A stretch of DNA of 64,000 bases. It comes from Delftia acidovorans. GTDB lineage: Bacteria; Pseudomonadota; Gammaproteobacteria; Burkholderiales; Burkholderiaceae_C. The stretch lies in contig JAITUC010000024.1 of assembly GCA_031286585.1 (NCBI GenBank), positions 186,001-250,000 on the forward strand, written 5' to 3'. Positions 44,882 to 53,499 of the stretch are shown piece by piece; within the stretch, counting starts at the first letter, position 1, and every line of letters begins with the position of its first letter. The notes under the pieces are model-generated. The model saw nothing but the letters and a program-made list of their open reading frames with translations. It was not told the origin of the DNA and searched no databases. The position numbers and the translations under genes are program-made.

Positions 44882-45787
44882 ATGGCGGCCATGACAGACA
44901 AGCAAGCTACCGACACCCTCGACGCCGCAGCGCTGGCGCACCTTCAGTCCTGGCAGGGCCGCAGCGAAACCCTGGCGGACAGCATCACGGCCGCGCCCGT
45001 GGCCGCGCTGTCGGCCACGCTGGACCGGGAAGACCCTGAGCCCGCCGACGGCACGGCGCTGCCGCCGCTGTGGCACTGGATGTACTTCCTGCCCCATGCA
45101 CGCCAAAGCGAGCTCGGCCCCGACGGCCACCCGCGCCGTGGCGGCTTTCTGCCGCCCGTGCCGCTGCCGCGCCGCATGTGGGCCGGCGGGCGCCTGCGCT
45201 GGGAGGCCGGCAATGCGCTGCAGGTGGGCCAGAAGGTGCAGCGCCGCTCCACCATCGGCTCGGTCAGCCACAAGAGCGGCCGCTCGGGCGAGCTGCTGTT
45301 CGTGCTGGTCGAGCATGCCTACAGCAACGACCAGGGCCTGACGCTGACCGAGGAGCACGACATCGTCTACCGCGCGGCTGCCCAGCCAGGCGATCCCGCA
45401 CCCACGCCCCAGAAGCCGCCGCTGGACGGCCAGCAGACCTGGTCGCGCACCATCGTCCCCGACGACGTGCTGCTGTTCCGCTACTCGGCCCTGACCTTCA
45501 ACGGCCACCGCATCCACTACGACCGCCGCTATGTCACGGGCGTGGAGGGCTATCCGGGCCTGATCGTGCACGGCCCGCTGATCGCCACCCTGCTGCTGGA
45601 CCTGCTGCGCCGCGAACTGCCCCAGGCGCAGGTGCTGTCTTTCGACTTCAAGGCCGTGCGCCCCACCTTTGACCTGCATGCCTTCAGCGTGCATGGAAAG
45701 CCTTCTGCGGACGGCAAGACTGTGCAGCTGTGGGCGCAAGACCACGAAGGCTGGCTGACCATGACCGGCACGGCCACCCTGGCCTGA
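44882..45787 (+). CDS. HTD2/FAS1-type MaoC dehydratase (mesaconyl-CoA hydratase-like)
   Basis: The 301-residue protein resembles type 2 hydroxyacyl-thioester dehydratases, including mesaconyl-C4-CoA hydratase and 3-methylfumaryl-CoA hydratase. Typical segments are LPPLWHWMYFLPHARQSELG, GGFLPPVPLPRRMWAGGRL, the active-site FNGHRIHYDRRY and the LIVHGPLIATLLLDLL helix. Start at 44882 or at the in-frame ATG 44891 cannot be decided. It leads the plus-strand operon with acyl-CoA dehydrogenase, CoA-transferase, MmgE/PrpD, Bug and CitE-like genes. A branched C4-C6 dicarboxylyl-CoA is the likely substrate class. Confidence 0.85.
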   Translation: MAAMTDKQATDTLDAAALAHLQSWQGRSETLADSITAAPVAALSATLDREDPEPADGTALPPLWHWMYFLPHARQSELGPDGHPRRGGFLPPVPLPRRMWAGGRLRWEAGNALQVGQKVQRRSTIGSVSHKSGRSGELLFVLVEHAYSNDQGLTLTEEHDIVYRAAAQPGDPAPTPQKPPLDGQQTWSRTIVPDDVLLFRYSALTFNGHRIHYDRRYVTGVEGYPGLIVHGPLIATLLLDLLRRELPQAQVLSFDFKAVRPTFDLHAFSVHGKPSADGKTVQLWAQDHEGWLTMTGTATLA

Positions 45788-45826
45788 ATCCGCCGAATTC
45801 CCCGAATTCCCAGCCTTGAGACCACC

Positions 45827-46993
45827 ATGATCGAACACACGCTTTCCAACAATTTCCCCGAAATCCGCGACGCCATCCGTGCGCTGTGCGCCGAGTTCCC
45901 CGACGAGTATTTCCGCAAGATCGACGAGCAGCGCGCCTATCCCGAGACCTTCGTGGACGCGCTGACCAAGGCCGGCTGGCTGGCCGCGCTGATCCCGCAG
46001 GAGTACGGCGGCTCGGGCCTGGGCCTGACCGAGGCCAGCGTGATCATGGAAGAGATCAACCGCTGCGGCGGCAACTCGGGCGCCTGCCACGGCCAGATGT
46101 ACAACATGGGCACGCTGCTGCGCCACGGCTCGCAGGCGCAAAAGGAGAAATACCTGCCGCGCATCGCCTCGGGCGAATGGCGCCTGCAGTCCATGGGCGT
46201 GACCGAGCCCACCACGGGCACGGACACCACCAAGATCAAGACCAGCGCCGTCAAGAAGGATGGCCGCTACGTGGTCAACGGTCAGAAGGTCTGGATCAGC
46301 CGCGTGCAGCACAGCGACTGGATGATCCTGCTGGCGCGCACCACGCCGCTGGCCGACGTGAAGAAAAAGAGCGAGGGCATGTCCATCTTCATGGTGGACC
46401 TGGCCGAGGCCCAGAAGAACGGCCTGACCGTGCGCCCCATCCCCAACATGGTCAACCACGAGACCAACGAGCTGTTCTTCGAGAACCTGGAAATCCCCGA
46501 GGAGAACCTGATCGGCGAGGAAGGCAAGGGCTTCAAGTACATCCTCGACGGCCTCAATGCCGAGCGCACGCTGATCGCGGCCGAATGCATAGGCGACGGT
46601 TACTGGTTCCTGGACCGCGTCACCAACTATGTGCGCGACCGCAACGTGTTCGGCCGCCCCATCGGCCAGAACCAGGGCGTGCAGTTCCCCATTGCCGATG
46701 CCTTCATCGAGGTCGAGGCCGCCAACCTCATGCGCTGGAAGGCCTGCGAGATGTTCGACGCCCACCAGGCCATGGGTGCCCAGGCCAACATGGCCAAGTA
46801 CCTGGCGGCCAAGGCCAGCTGGGAGGCGGCCAATGCCTGCATCCAGTTCCACGGCGGCTTCGGCTTTGCCTGCGAATACGACGTGGAGCGCAAGTTCCGC
46901 GAGACGCGCCTGTACCAGGTGGCGCCGATCTCGACCAATCTCATTTACTCCTACGTGGCCGAGCACATCCTCGGTCTGCCCCGCTCCTTCTGA
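45827..46993 (+). CDS. Acyl-CoA dehydrogenase (isovaleryl-type catalytic base)
   Basis: The 388-residue flavoenzyme has the ACAD fold with MGVTEPTTGTDTTKIKT and the C-terminal helix region. At the position of the medium-chain catalytic Glu (YEGT) it has YQVAPISTN instead, so the base must lie elsewhere; Glu246 in GLNAERTLIAAE is where isovaleryl- and long-chain-type enzymes carry it. This points to a branched or otherwise unusual acyl-CoA. It is 39 nt after the HTD2 gene and 11 nt before the CoA-transferase gene, clearly one operon. Confidence 0.9.
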   Translation: MIEHTLSNNFPEIRDAIRALCAEFPDEYFRKIDEQRAYPETFVDALTKAGWLAALIPQEYGGSGLGLTEASVIMEEINRCGGNSGACHGQMYNMGTLLRHGSQAQKEKYLPRIASGEWRLQSMGVTEPTTGTDTTKIKTSAVKKDGRYVVNGQKVWISRVQHSDWMILLARTTPLADVKKKSEGMSIFMVDLAEAQKNGLTVRPIPNMVNHETNELFFENLEIPEENLIGEEGKGFKYILDGLNAERTLIAAECIGDGYWFLDRVTNYVRDRNVFGRPIGQNQGVQFPIADAFIEVEAANLMRWKACEMFDAHQAMGAQANMAKYLAAKASWEAANACIQFHGGFGFACEYDVERKFRETRLYQVAPISTNLIYSYVAEHILGLPRSF

Positions 46994-47004
46994 AGGCACT
47001 GCGC

Positions 47005-48207
47005 ATGACACAGCAACGCCTGAGGCCCCTGGACGGCACCACCGTCGTCTCGCTGGAACATGCGGTGGCCGCACCGTTTTGCACGCGCCAGCTGGCCGAC
47101 CTGGGCGCGCGCGTGATCAAGGTCGAGCGGCCCGGCAGCGGCGACTTCGCGCGCGGCTATGACCAGCGCGTGCAGGGCCAGTCCTCGCACTTCACCTGGA
47201 TCAACCGCAGCAAGCAGAGCCTGGCGCTGGACCTCAAGCAGGACGAGGCCATGCAGGCGCTGATGCAGCTGCTGGAGGGTGCCGACGTGCTGGTGCAGAA
47301 CCTGGCGCCCGGCGCGGCTGCGCGCATGGGCCTGTCCTATGCGGCGCTGCGCGAGCGCTTTCCGCGCCTCATCGTCTGCGACATCAGCGGTTACGGCGCA
47401 GACGGCCCCTACCGCGACAAGAAGGCCTACGACCTGCTGATCCAGAGCGAGGCGGGCTTTCTCTCGGTCACGGGCACGCCCGAGGTGCCGTCCAAGGCCG
47501 GCATCTCGGTGGCCGACATCGCGGCCGGCATGTATGCGTACACCAACATCCTGTCGGCCCTGCTGCTGCGCGGACGCACGGGCGAGGGCAGCCACATCGA
47601 CGTGTCCATGCTGGAGGCGCTGGGCGAGTGGATGGGTTACCCCATGTACTACGCCTTCGACGGCGCGCCGCCACCGCCGCGCACCGGCGCCTCGCACGCC
47701 AGCATCTATCCCTACGGGCCGTTCGAGACCGGTGACGGAGGCACGGTGATGCTGGGCCTGCAAAACGAACGCGAGTGGAAGACCTTCTGCGATCAGGTGC
47801 TGCTGCAGCCCGCGCTGGCCACGGATGCGCGCTTCGACAGCAATGCGCAGCGCAACGCCCACCGCGAGGAGCTGCGCGCGCTGATCCTGGGCGTGTTCAA
47901 CGCGCTGGATGCGGCCCAGGTCGTGCAGCGGCTGGATGCGGCCGGCATTGCCAATGCGCGCGTCAACGACATGGCCGGTCTCTGGAGTCACCCGCAACTG
48001 GCCGCACGCCAGCGCTGGTGCAGCGTGGACACGCCGGCCGGCCCGGTGCAGGCCCTGCTGCCTCCCGGTGCCAACAGCGCCTTCGACTACCGCATGGAGG
48101 CCGTGCCCGCCGTGGGCGAGCACAGCGCCGCCATCCTGGCCGAGCTGGGCTGGAGCGCCGAGCGCATCAGTGCCCTGTGCCCGCCCCCGGGAAAAACCGC
48201 CCCCTGA
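47005..48207 (+). CDS. Class III CoA-transferase (CaiB/BaiF family)
   Basis: The 400-residue enzyme has TTVVSLEHAVAAPFCTRQLA, VIKVERPGSGDFARGYD, DVLVQNLAPGAAARMGLSY and the catalytic Asp in KKAYDLLIQSEAGFLS. In related operons such proteins transfer CoA between succinyl- or acetyl-CoA and branched dicarboxylates such as mesaconate or citramalate. It would activate the acid before dehydrogenation, hydration and lyase cleavage by neighbouring enzymes. Start at 47005 is close behind the acyl-CoA dehydrogenase stop. Confidence 0.9.
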   Translation: MTQQRLRPLDGTTVVSLEHAVAAPFCTRQLADLGARVIKVERPGSGDFARGYDQRVQGQSSHFTWINRSKQSLALDLKQDEAMQALMQLLEGADVLVQNLAPGAAARMGLSYAALRERFPRLIVCDISGYGADGPYRDKKAYDLLIQSEAGFLSVTGTPEVPSKAGISVADIAAGMYAYTNILSALLLRGRTGEGSHIDVSMLEALGEWMGYPMYYAFDGAPPPPRTGASHASIYPYGPFETGDGGTVMLGLQNEREWKTFCDQVLLQPALATDARFDSNAQRNAHREELRALILGVFNALDAAQVVQRLDAAGIANARVNDMAGLWSHPQLAARQRWCSVDTPAGPVQALLPPGANSAFDYRMEAVPAVGEHSAAILAELGWSAERISALCPPPGKTAP

Positions 48208-48249
48208 AACCAGGGCGCATGCCCAAGAATGCGCCGGAGACCCAACCCC

Positions 48250-49614
48250 ATGAAAAACGACACCCAAGTGAGCATCCATCCGCTGGCCCAATTCGCTGCC
48301 TCGCTGCGCTGGGACGACGTTCCCGCCGCCGTGCAGCAGCGCGCCGAAGACCTCTGGGTGGACTGGTTCGGCTCCGTGCTCGCAGGCCAGGGCGCGCGCC
48401 CCGTGCAGAGCATCACGCGCTTTGCGCTGTCCCAGGGGCCGGCGCAGGGGCCTAGCGAGATCCTGGGCAGTGCCGACACCACCTCGCCCATGATGTCAGC
48501 CCTGGCCAATGCCGCGGCCTCGCATGTGGCTGAACAGGATGACGTGCACAACGGCTCGGTCTTCCACCCCGCAGCCGTGGTCTTCCCGCCCGCGCTGGCC
48601 GTGGCGCAGAGCATCGGCGCCAGCGGCGCCGAGCTCATGGCCGCCTGCGTGGCCGGCTACGAGGTCGGCATCCGCGTGGGCGAGTTCCTGGGCCGCAGCC
48701 ACTACCGCATCTTCCACACCACGGCCACGGCCGGCACCCTGGCCGCCGCGGCCGCCGTGGGCCGGCTGCTGGGCCTCACGCCCGCGCAGATGCAGCATGC
48801 CTTCGGCTCGGCCGGCACGCAGTCGGCAGGGCTGTGGGAGTTCCTGCGCACGGGCGCCGACAGCAAGCAGCTGCACACGGCGCATGCGGCCGCTGCGGGC
48901 CTGATGTCGGCCTACCTGGCCCGGGACGGATTCACCGGCGCGCAGGACATCTTCACCGGGCCGCAGGGCCTGGCGGCAGGCATGTCCACGGACGCCGATC
49001 CCACGCGCCTCACGGACGGCATCGGCACGCGCTGGGCCACGGCCGAGACCTCCTTCAAATGGCATGCCTCCTGCCGCCACACGCACCCGGCCGCCGACGC
49101 GCTGCTGCAGGTCATGCAGGACCACGGCCTGGCCCCCGCCGACCTGGCGCAGGTCACCTGCCACGTGCACCAGGGCGCCATCGACGTGCTGGGCCCCGTG
49201 GTCGAGCCCGGCACGGTGCACCAGAGCAAGTTCTCCATGGGCACGGTGCTGGCGCTGGCCGCGCGCCACGGCCATGCGGGCCTGGACGAGTTCGACAACG
49301 AATACCTGGCCGCCACCACGGTGGCCCTGCGCGAGAAGGTGGCCATGGTGCTGGACCCCGAGGTCGATGCCGCCTACCCGCAGCGCTGGATCGGCAAGGT
49401 CACCGTGCTCACCACCGATGGCCGCACGCTGCACGGCCGCGTGGAAGAGCCCAAGGGCGATCCGGGCAACACGCTGTCGCGCGAGGAGATCACGGCCAAG
49501 GCGCTGCGCCTGATCGCCTATGGCGGTGCCCTGCAGGACGACCCCGCCCAGGCCGCTGTGGCGCGGCTGTGGCAGATCGCGCACTGGCCGCGCGTGCAGC
49601 GCCTGCTGGACTGA
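48250..49614 (+). CDS. MmgE/PrpD-family protein
   Basis: The 454-residue protein belongs to the MmgE/PrpD fold, which includes 2-methylcitrate dehydratase, cis-aconitate decarboxylase and iminodisuccinate epimerase. Family features are the helical domain start, AAASHVAEQDDVHNGSVFHP (near residues 85-105), and FKWHASCRHTHPAADAL in the middle. The protein is shorter at the N-terminus than PrpD itself. In this operon a dehydratase, isomerase or decarboxylase acting on a branched tricarboxylic or dicarboxylic acid is expected; the reaction cannot be fixed from sequence. Confidence 0.88.
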   Translation: MKNDTQVSIHPLAQFAASLRWDDVPAAVQQRAEDLWVDWFGSVLAGQGARPVQSITRFALSQGPAQGPSEILGSADTTSPMMSALANAAASHVAEQDDVHNGSVFHPAAVVFPPALAVAQSIGASGAELMAACVAGYEVGIRVGEFLGRSHYRIFHTTATAGTLAAAAAVGRLLGLTPAQMQHAFGSAGTQSAGLWEFLRTGADSKQLHTAHAAAAGLMSAYLARDGFTGAQDIFTGPQGLAAGMSTDADPTRLTDGIGTRWATAETSFKWHASCRHTHPAADALLQVMQDHGLAPADLAQVTCHVHQGAIDVLGPVVEPGTVHQSKFSMGTVLALAARHGHAGLDEFDNEYLAATTVALREKVAMVLDPEVDAAYPQRWIGKVTVLTTDGRTLHGRVEEPKGDPGNTLSREEITAKALRLIAYGGALQDDPAQAAVARLWQIAHWPRVQRLLD

Positions 49615-49717
49615 GTTCTTGACCGAGTTTTCGCGCCGGCCCCGGCCGGCGAATCCATGGGAAAGGCGCCACCACAGAGCGCCTCCCGCTTCCACCCAAG
49701 TGCACAGGAGACAAACC

Positions 49718-50725
49718 ATGCAACGCACCCCTTCTTTCCGCCGCCGCCTCGTTTACGCAGCGGCCGCCGCCTGCGCCCTTGCCGCCGGCGGGGCGACCAC
49801 CGGCGCCCTGGCTGCGGCCTGGCCCGAGAAGCCCGTCGTCCTCGTCGTGCCCTACAGCGCGGGCGGCCCCACCGATGTGGTGGCGCGCCTGCTGGCCGTG
49901 CCCATGGGCCAGGTGCTGGGCCAGAGCGTGCTGGTGGAGAACACCGTGGGTGCGGGCGGCACCATTGCGCCCAACCGCGTGGCCAAGGCCAAGGCCGACG
50001 GCTACACCATCCTCATCCACCACATGGGCATGGCCACGGCGCCTGCGCTGTACAAGAAGCTGCCCTATGACCCGCTCAAGGACTTCGAGTACATCGGCCA
50101 GGTGCTGGACGTGCCCATGACCCTGCTGTCGCGCAAGGACTTCCCGGCCAACAACTTTGCCGAGCTGATGGACTACGTGAAGAAGAACCAGGAGAAGGTC
50201 TCGCTGGCCAATGCCGGCATCGGCGCCGTCTCCCAGCTGTGCGGCATGCTGTTCATGCACCAGGCGGGCGTCAAGCTCACCACCGTGCCCTACAAGGGCG
50301 CAGGCCCGGCCATGAACGACCTCATGGGCGGCCAGGTGGACCTGCTGTGCGACCAGACCACGCAGACCGTGCCCGTGATCAAGGACGGCCAGCGCGCCAA
50401 GGTCTTCGGCGTGACCACGCCCAGGCGCCTGTCCTCGCTGCCCGACATCCCCACGCTGGACGAGCAGGGCCTCAAGGGCTTCGACGTCAAGGTCTGGCAC
50501 GGCATGTACGCGCCCAAGGGCACGCCCAAGGACGTGGTCATGGCCATCAACAAGGCGCTGAACGTGGCCATCAAGGACGAGAACGTCAAAAAGCGCATCG
50601 CCGAACTCAGCTCCGATCTGGTCACGCCCGACAAGGCCACGCCGGAAGGCCTGCGCACCCACCTGCAGGCCGAGGTGGCGCGCTGGGACAAGGTCATCAA
50701 GGCCGCAGGCGTCTCGGCCGAATAA
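49718..50725 (+). CDS. Bug/TctC-family periplasmic receptor
   Basis: The 335-residue precursor has a signal peptide cleaved near ALAAA (about residue 33), then WPEKPVVLVVPYSAGGPTDV, VLVENTVGAGGTIAPN, TTVPYKGAGPAMNDLMGGQ and SLPDIPTLDEQG. An AGGAG site supports the ATG at 49718. It is the fifth gene of the HTD2 operon, between MmgE/PrpD and CitE-like genes, so its ligand is very probably the acid degraded by that operon. Confidence 0.92.
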   Translation: MQRTPSFRRRLVYAAAAACALAAGGATTGALAAAWPEKPVVLVVPYSAGGPTDVVARLLAVPMGQVLGQSVLVENTVGAGGTIAPNRVAKAKADGYTILIHHMGMATAPALYKKLPYDPLKDFEYIGQVLDVPMTLLSRKDFPANNFAELMDYVKKNQEKVSLANAGIGAVSQLCGMLFMHQAGVKLTTVPYKGAGPAMNDLMGGQVDLLCDQTTQTVPVIKDGQRAKVFGVTTPRRLSSLPDIPTLDEQGLKGFDVKVWHGMYAPKGTPKDVVMAINKALNVAIKDENVKKRIAELSSDLVTPDKATPEGLRTHLQAEVARWDKVIKAAGVSAE

Positions 50726-50748
50726 ACCGCTCTCCCAAGGACATCCGC

Positions 50749-51621
50749 ATGCACGATCTGGCGCGACAGGCCACTTCCTTTCTCTTCATCCCCGCCACGC
50801 GGCCCGAGCGCCTGGGCAAGGCCCTGGACAGCGGCGCCGACATGGTCATCGCCGACTGGGAGGACGCCGTGGCCCCGGCCGACAAGGACGGCGCCCGCCA
50901 GGCGCTGGCCCAGGCCGTGGGCGCGCTGGAAGGCCCGGCCCGTGCCCGCCTGCTGGTGCGCATCAACGCCGAAGGCACGCCCTGGCATGCGGATGACCTG
51001 CGCGCGCTGGCGCAGCTGGTGGAGCAGGGCGTGGCCGGCGCCATGGTCTCCAAGGCCGAGCGCGCCCAGACCCTGCAGACGGTGGCCCAGGCCACGGGCG
51101 CACGGGCGGCTGTGCTGCCCCTCATCGAAAGCGTGGCCGGCCTGGACGCGGCCGATGCCCTGGCCGGCGCGCCCCAGGTGGTGCGCCTGGCCTTCGGCCA
51201 CCTGGACTTCCAGGTCGATGCGGGCATGGCCTGCGGGCAGGGCGAGGAAGAGCTGCTGCCCATGCGCATGGCCCTGGTCCTGGCCTCGCGCCGTGCCGGC
51301 ATTGGCGCGGCCGTGGACGGCGTGACGGTGGACACGCGCAACCCCGAGCGGCTGGCCCAGGACGCGGCACGCGCGCGGCGCATGGGCTTTGGCGGCAAGC
51401 TGTGCATCCACCCGGCCCAGGTCCGGCCCCTGCACGCCGTCTTCGACCCCGACGCAGCGGCCGTTGCCCACGCGCAGCGCCTGCGCCAGGCGCTGGCCGA
51501 GGCCGGAGGCGGCGTCTGCGTGCTGGACGGCCGCATGGTCGATGCACCCGTGCTCAAGCAGGCCGAACAGGTGCTGCTGCGCCATGCCTGGGCGCAGCAG
51601 AGATCTGCAGCACCATATTGA
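50749..51621 (+). CDS. CitE/HpcH-type CoA-ester lyase
   Basis: The 290-residue protein is a TIM-barrel lyase related to citrate lyase beta subunit, malyl-CoA and citramalyl-CoA lyases. Conserved features are the N-terminal SFLFIPATRPERLGKAL, DWEDAV (metal-binding acid), LPLIESVAGL with the second acidic ligand and GGKLCIHPAQV. It would split a 3-hydroxy dicarboxylyl-CoA such as citramalyl-CoA into two smaller products. It is the last gene of the operon and ends 24 nt before a dyad at 51646. Confidence 0.9.
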   Translation: MHDLARQATSFLFIPATRPERLGKALDSGADMVIADWEDAVAPADKDGARQALAQAVGALEGPARARLLVRINAEGTPWHADDLRALAQLVEQGVAGAMVSKAERAQTLQTVAQATGARAAVLPLIESVAGLDAADALAGAPQVVRLAFGHLDFQVDAGMACGQGEEELLPMRMALVLASRRAGIGAAVDGVTVDTRNPERLAQDAARARRMGFGGKLCIHPAQVRPLHAVFDPDAAAVAHAQRLRQALAEAGGGVCVLDGRMVDAPVLKQAEQVLLRHAWAQQRSAAPY

Positions 51622-51645
51622 TAGAAATGAGACTGAAAGACCGTT

Positions 51646-51676
51646 TTGCACCAAGATTTTTCTGATTCTGGTGCAA
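51646..51676. promoter_or_regulatory. TTGCACCA-N15-TGGTGCAA dyad
   Basis: Perfect 8-bp arms TTGCACCA (51646-51653) and TGGTGCAA (51669-51676) enclose a T-rich 15-bp centre. The site lies after the CitE-like gene and about 130-160 bp before the next Bug gene. It may be an operator for that gene or a hairpin at the operon end; there is no T-tract after the second arm. The surrounding 150 bp is notably less GC-rich than the genes. Confidence 0.45.
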
Positions 51677-51808
51677 GAGGTCCAATGATTTCCCTGATGG
51701 TGAATCCATCTGCCTCGAATACGCTTGGCCAACTCGATTGATTTCGAGACGGCGGTTTCTTGATCCGGTATCTCCACCCATGGTGGCACCCAGGCAAAGG
51801 AGCGTGTG

Positions 51809-52840
51809 ATGGCAGTGATCTCGGGGACGGCATCGAACAGCGGATGCAACGGCCGATTGAATCGGCGCCAGGCGCTGGCCCTGGCGGCAGGCGCCGCGGT
51901 GGCAGGGCCCGGCAGCGTGCTGGCGCAGGGCGGCTTTGCCACACGGCCCGTGCGCATCGTCGTGCCCTTTGCGGCGGGCGGCGCCACCGACGTGATTGCG
52001 CGCATCCTGGGCGAGCGCATGGCCCAGCAGCTGGGCCAGGCCGTGGTGGTGGACAACAAGCCCGGCGCGGCCGGACTGATCGGCGGCGAAATGGTGGTCC
52101 GCTCCGCGCCCGACGGGCTCACCCTGCTGCTGGGCACCACCTCCACCATGCTCACCAACAAATACCTCTACAAGAAGACCGCCTACGACCCGCTGACCGA
52201 CCTCACGCCCCTGTCGCGCGTGTGCATGGCACCCATCGCCCTGGTGGTCACGGCCGACGTGCCCGCCACGCACCTGCGCGAATTCATGGCCTGGGCCCAG
52301 GCCAACGCCGGCAAGCTCTCGTATGGCTCCTACGGCATAGGCTCGCACGGCCACCTGGCCTGCGCCGTGCTCAGCGACATGGCCGGTGCCGGCATGGCGC
52401 ATGCGGCCTACCGGGGCGAGGCGCTGATGGTGCAGGACATGCTGGGCGGACGCATCCCCATCGGCATGGGCAGCCTGCTCACGCTCAAGCCCCACATCGA
52501 TGCAGGCAAGCTGCGCGCCCTGGCCGTCACCGGCACGCGCCGCGTGCCCCTGCTGCCCGAGGTGCCCACCTTTGCCGAGGCCGGCTACCGCCACGAGGCC
52601 ATGGAACTGTCCGGCTGGCTGGCCATCGCCGGCCCCAGGGGCCTGCCGGCCGACCTCACGCGGCAATGGGGCGAGATCTCCAACCGCGCCGTGGCCAGCC
52701 GCGAAGGCACGGCCCGCATCATCGCCGCCGGCTTCGTGCCCGTGGATGACGACACGCCCCAGCGCTTCGGCAAGGCCTGGGCGCAGGAGGCGCCGGTCTG
52801 GGGGCGGCTGCTGCAGGCGGCGGGGGTGCAGCCGGGGTGA
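51809..52840 (+). CDS. Bug/TctC-family periplasmic receptor (Tat signal)
   Basis: The 343-residue precursor has a twin-arginine signal (GRLNRRQALALAAGAAVAGP, cleavage near VLAQ at about residue 40). Family motifs follow: VRIVVPFAAGGATDVIARIL, VVDNKPGAAGLIGGEM, a divergent HAAYRGEALMVQDMLGG and LLPEVPTFAEAG. Start at the ATG 51809 has AAAGGAG about 8 nt upstream; a GTG directly before it is the alternative. It stands alone, convergent with the gene linked to the type VI effector pair. No enzyme gene is attached. Confidence 0.9.
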   Translation: MAVISGTASNSGCNGRLNRRQALALAAGAAVAGPGSVLAQGGFATRPVRIVVPFAAGGATDVIARILGERMAQQLGQAVVVDNKPGAAGLIGGEMVVRSAPDGLTLLLGTTSTMLTNKYLYKKTAYDPLTDLTPLSRVCMAPIALVVTADVPATHLREFMAWAQANAGKLSYGSYGIGSHGHLACAVLSDMAGAGMAHAAYRGEALMVQDMLGGRIPIGMGSLLTLKPHIDAGKLRALAVTGTRRVPLLPEVPTFAEAGYRHEAMELSGWLAIAGPRGLPADLTRQWGEISNRAVASREGTARIIAAGFVPVDDDTPQRFGKAWAQEAPVWGRLLQAAGVQPG

Positions 52841-52852
52841 GGGTGCGTTCCC

Positions 52853-53434
52853 TCAACGGGCAGGCGAGGGGCAGTCGGGCTCCACGTCCATGCCCAGCGG
52901 CAGGTAGTAGTGCTGCGCGCTTGCCCATCTCCCGTTCGCCGCCTGCTCACGCCACCGAACATGCAGGCCTTCGCGGGACAGGCAGTGATCTACCCGTGTC
53001 AGCCCCGGCCGGTCTGGCCACCAGACAAGCAGGCGCTGCGGACCCAGCACCCGGACTCTTGCGCCCTCGGCCAGTTGCAGGCCAATGAATCCCTCGGTGA
53101 CGGGCGGCATGAACAACGCCGCTCGTGCAGCCGCTGCAACAGCCTCCGTGCCCTTTTGGCCCTGGTAGCGCAGGATGTCGCTTTCCGCCGGTTGGCCTGT
53201 GGTGACGCAGCATTCGGGCGCCTGGCTGGCTTCAGGCGCCAGACGAAAGTAGTGCTGCTGGCCCATGGCTGCCATGGAGTCGCCCGATGCTGCGATGGCG
53301 GCTTGCGGTTTGCGGGCGTCGAGAAGGCTGATGGAGAGTGGCGAGGCGGCGGCTATGGGGGCCAGGAAGATGGCGACTAGCAAGGCCAGACTGGGCGTGT
53401 GAGTCTGCCTGACATAGTCAGCCTTCTGGTGCAC
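52853..53434 (-). CDS. Membrane-anchored protein of unknown function
   Basis: I do not recognise this 193-residue protein. A single hydrophobic segment (LALLVAIFLAPIAAASPLSI, near residues 15-34) suggests an uncleaved anchor or signal peptide, followed by about 155 periplasmic residues with a Cys pair (CC near 77) and Cys near 153 and 187. The GTG at 53434 was chosen because GAGG lies 5-6 nt upstream and the hydrophobic segment then sits at the N-terminus; ATGs at 53521 and 53545 would overlap tae4. It follows tae4 by 65 nt in the same direction, so it may belong to the effector module. Confidence 0.6.
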   Translation of the reverse strand: MHQKADYVRQTHTPSLALLVAIFLAPIAAASPLSISLLDARKPQAAIAASGDSMAAMGQQHYFRLAPEASQAPECCVTTGQPAESDILRYQGQKGTEAVAAAARAALFMPPVTEGFIGLQLAEGARVRVLGPQRLLVWWPDRPGLTRVDHCLSREGLHVRWREQAANGRWASAQHYYLPLGMDVEPDCPSPAR

Positions 53435-53499
53435 AAAATCCTCTTTCAAAGATTTCTCTGGAAGACGCAAGTCGTTTTTCTCAAACGCCGTGCCCCAGA

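Noticed and set aside
44840..47074. Minus-strand open frame opposite the HTD2 and acyl-CoA dehydrogenase genes
   Set aside because: It is a mirror of strongly coding plus-strand sequence, with no domain of its own.
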